Shown: positions 59,256 to 64,000 of the stretch, piece after piece
Layout of the letters: each line of letters opens with the position of its first letter
Position numbering within the stretch: the first letter of the stretch is position 1
Assembly (NCBI GenBank): GCA_037447655.1
Contig: JBBHKE010000367.1
Span: 62,001-126,000 of the forward strand
Direction: 5' to 3'
Length of the DNA stretch: 64,000 nucleotides
From: Zygnema cylindricum
Lineage: Eukaryota; Streptophyta; Zygnematophyceae; Zygnematales; Zygnemataceae
Program-made: the position numbers and the translations under genes
Notes under the pieces: model-generated
The model's input: the letters and a program-made list of their open reading frames with translations, nothing else
The model's database searches: none
What the model was told of the DNA's origin: nothing

Positions 59256-61499
59256 CTAAAATGTCATTTTTTTGAAAACTTATTTGAACATGAATGTGTA
59301 ATTTTTAATGCTTAGATGAAATGAAAAAACACTATTACAAAGTAGCATACTGTGTCAACCAACATTCAATGATGAAGCGCCTTTTTTTAGCCCATTTGCA
59401 AAGAAGGTACATCCCCATTTTTGGAGTAATTTTTTTTTTTGTTTCGAATTCATTCTTACAAGCTTTGGAGGGATGGTAGTTGATAAATGGACAATGGAAT
59501 GCCTCCAATCAGCCGGTTGCCGAATAGAATCCTACAACACCGGGCGTCCCAAAAACAAATCGAAACGAATGATGAAAAAGATTCAATATGAAGGGAAAAA
59601 GTCGATATCGAAAAATAATATTTCCACACAAGCGTATTAAATTGCAACTCAGCACCCCCTTATACCTCCCTTCCCCATAGCACCCCCTCATGACCCTCAC
59701 CTCCCCCTTCCCTTCGCCTCCCCTGTTTAATAACATTCCTTCACTCATTTGCTCAATTTTTAAAAAATTATGTCAAATTTAAATTTATAACATGCACTCA
59801 ACAAAATCAGTTTACGACCGCTTAGAATATGAAAAAAATATCTCAAAAATGGGTGACAAAAAGAAAAGAAAATTTGTAGAAATGTTCAAGTGTGTTTGGT
59901 CACTTTGAAAGGCTAAGATTTTATCTCGTTGTGCGATAAAATATTGGAAATTCTGCCATAAGTACTTTCATCTATCTTCTAACAAGCCACCAGAGTTTAG
60001 ATTTTTCTCGTGCATATCTATGCAGTTACTCAAACACGCAAAATGGACATACTTTCATAGTGAATGAAAAAAAAAGGCTCTTTAACTTTCATTTCTATAG
60101 TTCCTTTTCAATTGAAAAATGAAAGACACAGTTCTCTTCCTCATTAAAGGCCACAAGATCATCTTTTAGGACTAATTTACTATCATTACATTGTTTTTAT
60201 GATTATTTATATTTAGTTATGTATTATGTTTAACATTTTTTATATATATTCCTTCATAGTCCTTGCCCTCTCCTTCCCCTCTTCCTCCATTAATAACCAT
60301 TACTAGTTAAAGTACACTTAACACAACCACTATGTCATGTCATACAATTCTTCAAAACCATAACATATAATATATTTTTGCTGCGTAACATAGCCCTAGT
60401 GTCATATGTCACACATTTTTCTGAACCCGCACCAATCTAAAGTACCCTTTTGATGCATAACATAGCCATAGTATCACATCTTACAATAATCCAAAACCAT
60501 AACATTTTCATGTGCACTTTTGATGCGTAACATAAACATAGTGTTCTATGTCTCACAGTTTTTCAAATCCATACGCTTTAAAAGCATAATACTTCAAAGT
60601 ACACTTTTGACGCGTACCATAACAACATTGTCATATTCAAGCAATTCTTCAAAACTATAGCAACGTAAAGTACACTTCTAATGCGTAACATAACCATAGT
60701 GTCATGTCTTACAATTCTTGAAGATTTGTCAGGTTACCGATGGATGATGGAATGCGTCCGTAGAACTGGTTGTCATATAACCATCTGTGGCATTAAAAAT
60801 CCGAAACCCCCAAGTGTCTCCCGATTCTTATGGGTACAAGGTTAACTCTAAGATAATTTAGATCCAAATACTTTGTCAATACCATTTAAATGGTTTTTAT
60901 CCACAAGCACACTCAAAGAGAATGATAAGCATAGCGATGGGCGTTTTCAAGACTTTGTCTTCATTTTACACAATGGAAGGGGGACAAACACACCTTCAAA
61001 AAAAATGTCCTAATATTTTTCAAAACTAAATCCGTCAAAAAAAACCCTTGTTGGTATCAATTTCACTACTTTTTTATATTCAATGTTAAATTTTGAGGAA
61101 TCAACCAAAAATTCACAATTCAAGGAGCACAAAAAAGACTCCCAAACCGACAAACAAAAGAAAAAACCTCAAATCCGATCATCTTGCACCCTCTAGCGGT
61201 ACTTTCAAGATTGACTAAGTTTTGATAAAATCAATAGCAAATACTCCGAGTGCCCAACCAATCACAAGCGATAGGAAAACAAAACACCCCACGCATTAAC
61301 ATCACAAATTTGTCAGCATGTGAGTCAACACCTCCCCCTCCCCTCCCCCTCCCCCTCTCCCTCTCCCTCTCCCTCTCCCTCTCTCCCTCTCCCTGCAAGC
61401 CAGTGCTCCCCACAGGTCTTGGTTGCGAGCCCATCTCCAGCAATGGGCCCCACCAATCCCAACCCGGACAGATCCCTGCACCGCCTCCCATCGGTTGTT

Positions 61500-61960
61500 C
61501 AAGTCCTTTTTCTCCCCTCCCTTCCTTCCTCCCCTTCCTTCCTCCTCCCCCCTCTCCCTTCTCCTTTTCCCCCCTTTCCTCTCCTAGATACCCGAAGGGA
61601 TCTTTAGACCCTTTTCCCATTGCAAGATCCTCTCATTCAGTCTCCTCTTTCCCTCCCCGTCACCCTTTTTTCCCTTCTCTCCATCTCCTAAACGCCCATT
61701 TATATTTTTACACACTCTTCCCCCACTTCCCCCCTCCCCCTAAAATTGTTTTTTTAGCAAGTCCTTTCGTTCTCCCACCCCTTTCCCTCCCCGATCCCTT
61801 CCGTTTTTCCCTCCTTTCCCCTCCCCTCTCATTATGCACATCTAGGTCTCTAAACTCCCTCCTATTGGTCGTTGAACTAGATCCTCCTTCCTCTCTCTCT
61901 CCCTCCCCTCACTCCCCCCCCTAGCCCCCTTCCACTGCCCCCTCGACCCTCTCCAGCCCT
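61500..61960 (-). repeat. Purine-rich tract in intron 2 of the right copy
   Basis: Plus strand is CCTCCC/CTCC-rich; on the gene strand it is G/A-rich, as in the left copy. A second CTCCCT block at 61325-61395 lies just after the damaged LRR1 exon, where the left arm has only a short GA run, so microsatellite growth may have contributed to donor loss. Confidence 0.65.
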
Positions 61961-61969
61961 CGGCGGAAA

Positions 61970-62950
61970 ATCACTTAATGGCAGAGAGTACACGTTGTCC
62001 TTAACATCAAAATTCAGTGCGAAATTAAGTGCGGAATTCAGTGAGCATAGTGATAATTTAGTGCGGAATTCGAGTTCATCACAGCCGAGAGATCATGCAG
62101 TTAGTACGGAATTATTGCAGGATTTAGTGCGGAATGCAATGCAGGATTCAATGCGCAAACATAGCAGTTGAGAGGCACACCGCTTAGGAATCAGAATTCA
62201 GTGCGAAATTTAGTGCGCATAGTGCTAGTTTAGAGCGAAATATTGGTTTGTAAAAGTAGAGATTTCATGCAGTCAGTGCAAAATTCAGTGCAGAATTCAG
62301 TGCGGAATCATGGCAGTTGAGAGTGCACAGCGCCTATGAATCACAATCCAATGCAAAAGTAGGTGTGCTGACTCAACACAGAATTTAGTGTGGAGTTTCC
62401 TGCATAACCACCGTAGCAGCAAGTGCACCCAACGCTTATGAATCATGCAAGTTAATGCGCTATTCAGTGAGAAGTATAGTGCGAAAGCGAGTACAAAGAG
62501 TGCACGCAGCCTGTGCCAACCAAAAGCAGTGCAAAATTTAGTGCGAAATAGAGTGCGAGTTCATAGCAGCACAGGAGAGTTCGCAGCAGAATTCATTCAC
62601 AGCAAAAGTGCACTCTGCGACAAATCACTCACACGCAAACCACCACTCTACCGAAATTCATTGCGAAATTCAGTCTGAAAATTACCACGAATTCATAGCA
62701 ACAAATTAGAGTCAACATTAGAGTTCATAGCAAGAGTGCACACTGCGGTAACCACTCACACCCAAGCCACACCACCGGCCTCATTGCTAAATACACTGCG
62801 GCATTTAGTGCGGATTCGCAGCACCTTAGCAGAGTCTTATAGCAAGAGTGCACACCACTGTACGGTACCGACTCACACCCAACCCACGCCATGCTACTGT
62901 ACCAAAGTCACTGCGAGATTTAGTGCGAAATACAGTGCGGATACCTAGCA
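61970..62950 (-). repeat. Degenerate short-repeat intron (right copy, intron 2)
   Basis: Many loosely spaced copies of AATTCAGTGCGAAATTTAGT-like words fill this intron, alternating with AGCAAGAGTGCACAC motifs. The left intron (2650-3760) shows the same words in reverse complement (GCACTAAATTTCGCAC types). The pattern is a decayed short-period array; no gene is seen. Confidence 0.6.
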
Positions 62951-63449
62951 GCATAGCAGAGTTCCGTAGCAAAAGCTTGCCCTGCGGCCGCCACTCACAT
63001 CCAAGTGACGCGGCCGGAGTCGCTGCAGGCGAAGTAGCGCTCGCCGGCGCATTGGATTCCGGGAAACTTGTCCGGATTCTTGAGAGCCGCCCGTACCGCC
63101 GCCAGAGCCGAATCTGCAGGAGCCGTACGGCACCGGCAACCGAATCAGAGGAGTGATTTTAGCTAGGTTTTGCACGTGTGAAGACAAAGACTAGGGAGGA
63201 GAGAAGGGGAAAGAGGAATGTATGAGAGGAACACTTACACTCTGGGTCACGTATGGGTCCGAAGTAATATCCCGTTGTGAGTGCCACGTGGCATGCGATA
63301 ATGAGGACTGTAGGGATGATCTTGGTGGCCGCCATGGCTAGCAGTCGGGAAGCAGGATTTGAAATGTTTTAATGAAGGGAACGTGGCATTTTGAGTTACT
63401 GGAAGAAGATCCGAAGTTAAGATCGATGGACAAGATTTTCTTTCTTTTT

Positions 63450-64000
63450 CTTTCTTTTTGTTTTTTTTTTCCTCAAAGGGTAAGATTTATTACTCAAATC
63501 GACTAAGAATTGATGGATCGCAACACAAAAAGAAAGAGTGCAAAAGCAACCGAAAGCAAAAGAGATACTAACACAGAAGAGAGTGATTACTCCAAGGAAG
63601 CCAATACATTAGTAGATTTTTTCTTAAATAGTAAAATGTCTCCCTCTCTCTCTCTACGTCTCGATGTGCTTCTTCAAACGTAACATCTACAACCGTACAT
63701 GCAACGCATAAAATGCGCGTACCAATCAAACGACGTCTTCAAGCGAAACAACAAAGTACAGTACGACAAGTACAATTCAACTACACTTCAATTCAATTCA
63801 AGTACTACCGACGCCGAAACTTGAACGTCACACGAGCAACAGGCCGAGCACTCAAATACGCCGCGAAACGAAACAAAAGTCAAGAAATAATAAAGAATAA
63901 GGCCGAGCGTTAAATCGCGCATCGGCCGATTCGATATTTTGAATCCAACAATCCATCTCAAATTTGTAATCGTTACATCAATCCCAATTTCTGTCTCTTT
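63450..64000. other. Window end, no gene recognised
   Basis: Upstream flank of the right copy beyond the duplication. A CTCTCT run at 63640 is followed by a TCTCGATGTGCTTCTTCAAA stretch that faintly resembles the GGGTGCG-family terminus. Nothing else supportable. Confidence 0.4.

Larger units (their letters stand above)
55949..63335 (-). pseudogene. Right copy of the LRR / PAN / F5-8C lectin-like gene, damaged
   Basis: Exons match the left copy one for one: 63239-63335 (signal peptide), 62999-63113 (LRR cap), about 61404-61475 (LRR1), 60713-60784 (LRR2), 59460-59531 (LRR3), 58161-58504 (Cys-rich), 57022-57336 (Pro linker plus PAN), 55949-56436 (F5/8C, stop TGA). Five exons keep the exact lengths of their left partners; the Pro/PAN exon is 75 bp shorter in the linker. 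Two lesions are visible. The LRR1 exon loses its consensus after GPIA and its GTGAGT donor. The Cys-rich exon has an in-frame TAG at 58462-58464 where the left copy has TCG. Skipping LRR1 would keep frame because LRR exons are phase 2-2. A cryptic acceptor inside the Cys-rich exon (CTGTGCAG then T) would bypass the TAG in frame. The downstream domains remain open and well conserved, so decay is recent or some product is still made. Confidence 0.6.
53870..63440 (-). repeat. Right arm of the large inverted duplication
   Basis: Reverse-complement partner of 2.0-13.0 kb. It lacks the left-only 0.95-kb internal duplication and a left-only insert of roughly 220 bp (near 6.87-7.07 kb). It carries its own insertion, a 219-bp TIR element at 58903-59121. 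These differences show independent evolution of the arms and argue against an assembly mirror. Confidence 0.8.

Noticed and set aside
61250-61924. 224-codon Pro/Leu/Ser-rich plus-strand frame
   Set aside because: It runs through the pyrimidine tract opposite the right-copy intron and the LRR1 exon; no splice or domain evidence.
2000-63440. Inverted arms as an assembly mirror or merged haplotypes
   Set aside because: Arms differ by private transposon insertions, a 0.95-kb duplication, a stop codon and many indels, more than expected of a mirror; long reads would still be the decisive test.

Overview
The window is eukaryotic nuclear DNA, most likely from a green alga or early streptophyte. The evidence: split genes with GT-AG introns, a three-exon gene resembling the plant-lineage complex II subunit SDH6, plant-type leucine-rich repeats coded one per 72-bp phase-2 exon, hydroxyproline-rich (SPPPP)n linkers, eukaryotic tRNA-Arg genes without encoded CCA, and a heavy load of copia, non-LTR, hAT-like, tRNA-SINE and miniature elements. 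I cannot name the species.

Layout. The two ends are arms of a large, old inverted duplication: about 2.0-13.0 kb on the left and 53.9-63.4 kb on the right, separated by about 41 kb. Each arm carries one copy of the same modular gene, and the copies are convergent. The product is a signal peptide, an LRR cap, three LRRs, a Cys-rich/EGF-like module, a Pro/Ser-rich linker, a PAN/apple module and an F5/8C (F-type lectin-like) module. The left copy (2106-11065) splices into an open frame of 549 residues. The right copy (63335 down to 55949) has an in-frame TAG and a damaged LRR1 exon, so it is probably a pseudogene or depends on exon skipping and cryptic splicing. Both arms run into remnants of the same copia family.

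Spacer. 13-20 kb holds copia and non-LTR reverse-transcriptase remnants and a 221-bp TIR element. 20.7-23.9 kb holds a three-exon minus-strand gene of unknown function (444 residues). 24.4-32.9 kb is a cluster of non-coding terminal-inverted-repeat elements of one family, one of them split by a 2-kb nested insertion. 33.8-35.8 kb has hAT-like elements and two minisatellites. 35.9-38.6 kb is the SDH6-like gene. 41.9-44.5 kb is a patatin-like lipase gene with an unresolved 5' end. 45.7-51.6 kb contains tRNA-Arg genes, a 17-bp minisatellite and many TIR elements.

How the genes relate. SDH6 is a mitochondrial housekeeping subunit, the patatin-like protein a lipid acyl hydrolase, and the 444-residue protein is unassigned; nothing suggests they act together. 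The distinctive feature is the paired, convergent, partly decayed extracellular recognition-type genes. Exon models come from reading splice sites and phases by eye; no transcript data were available.
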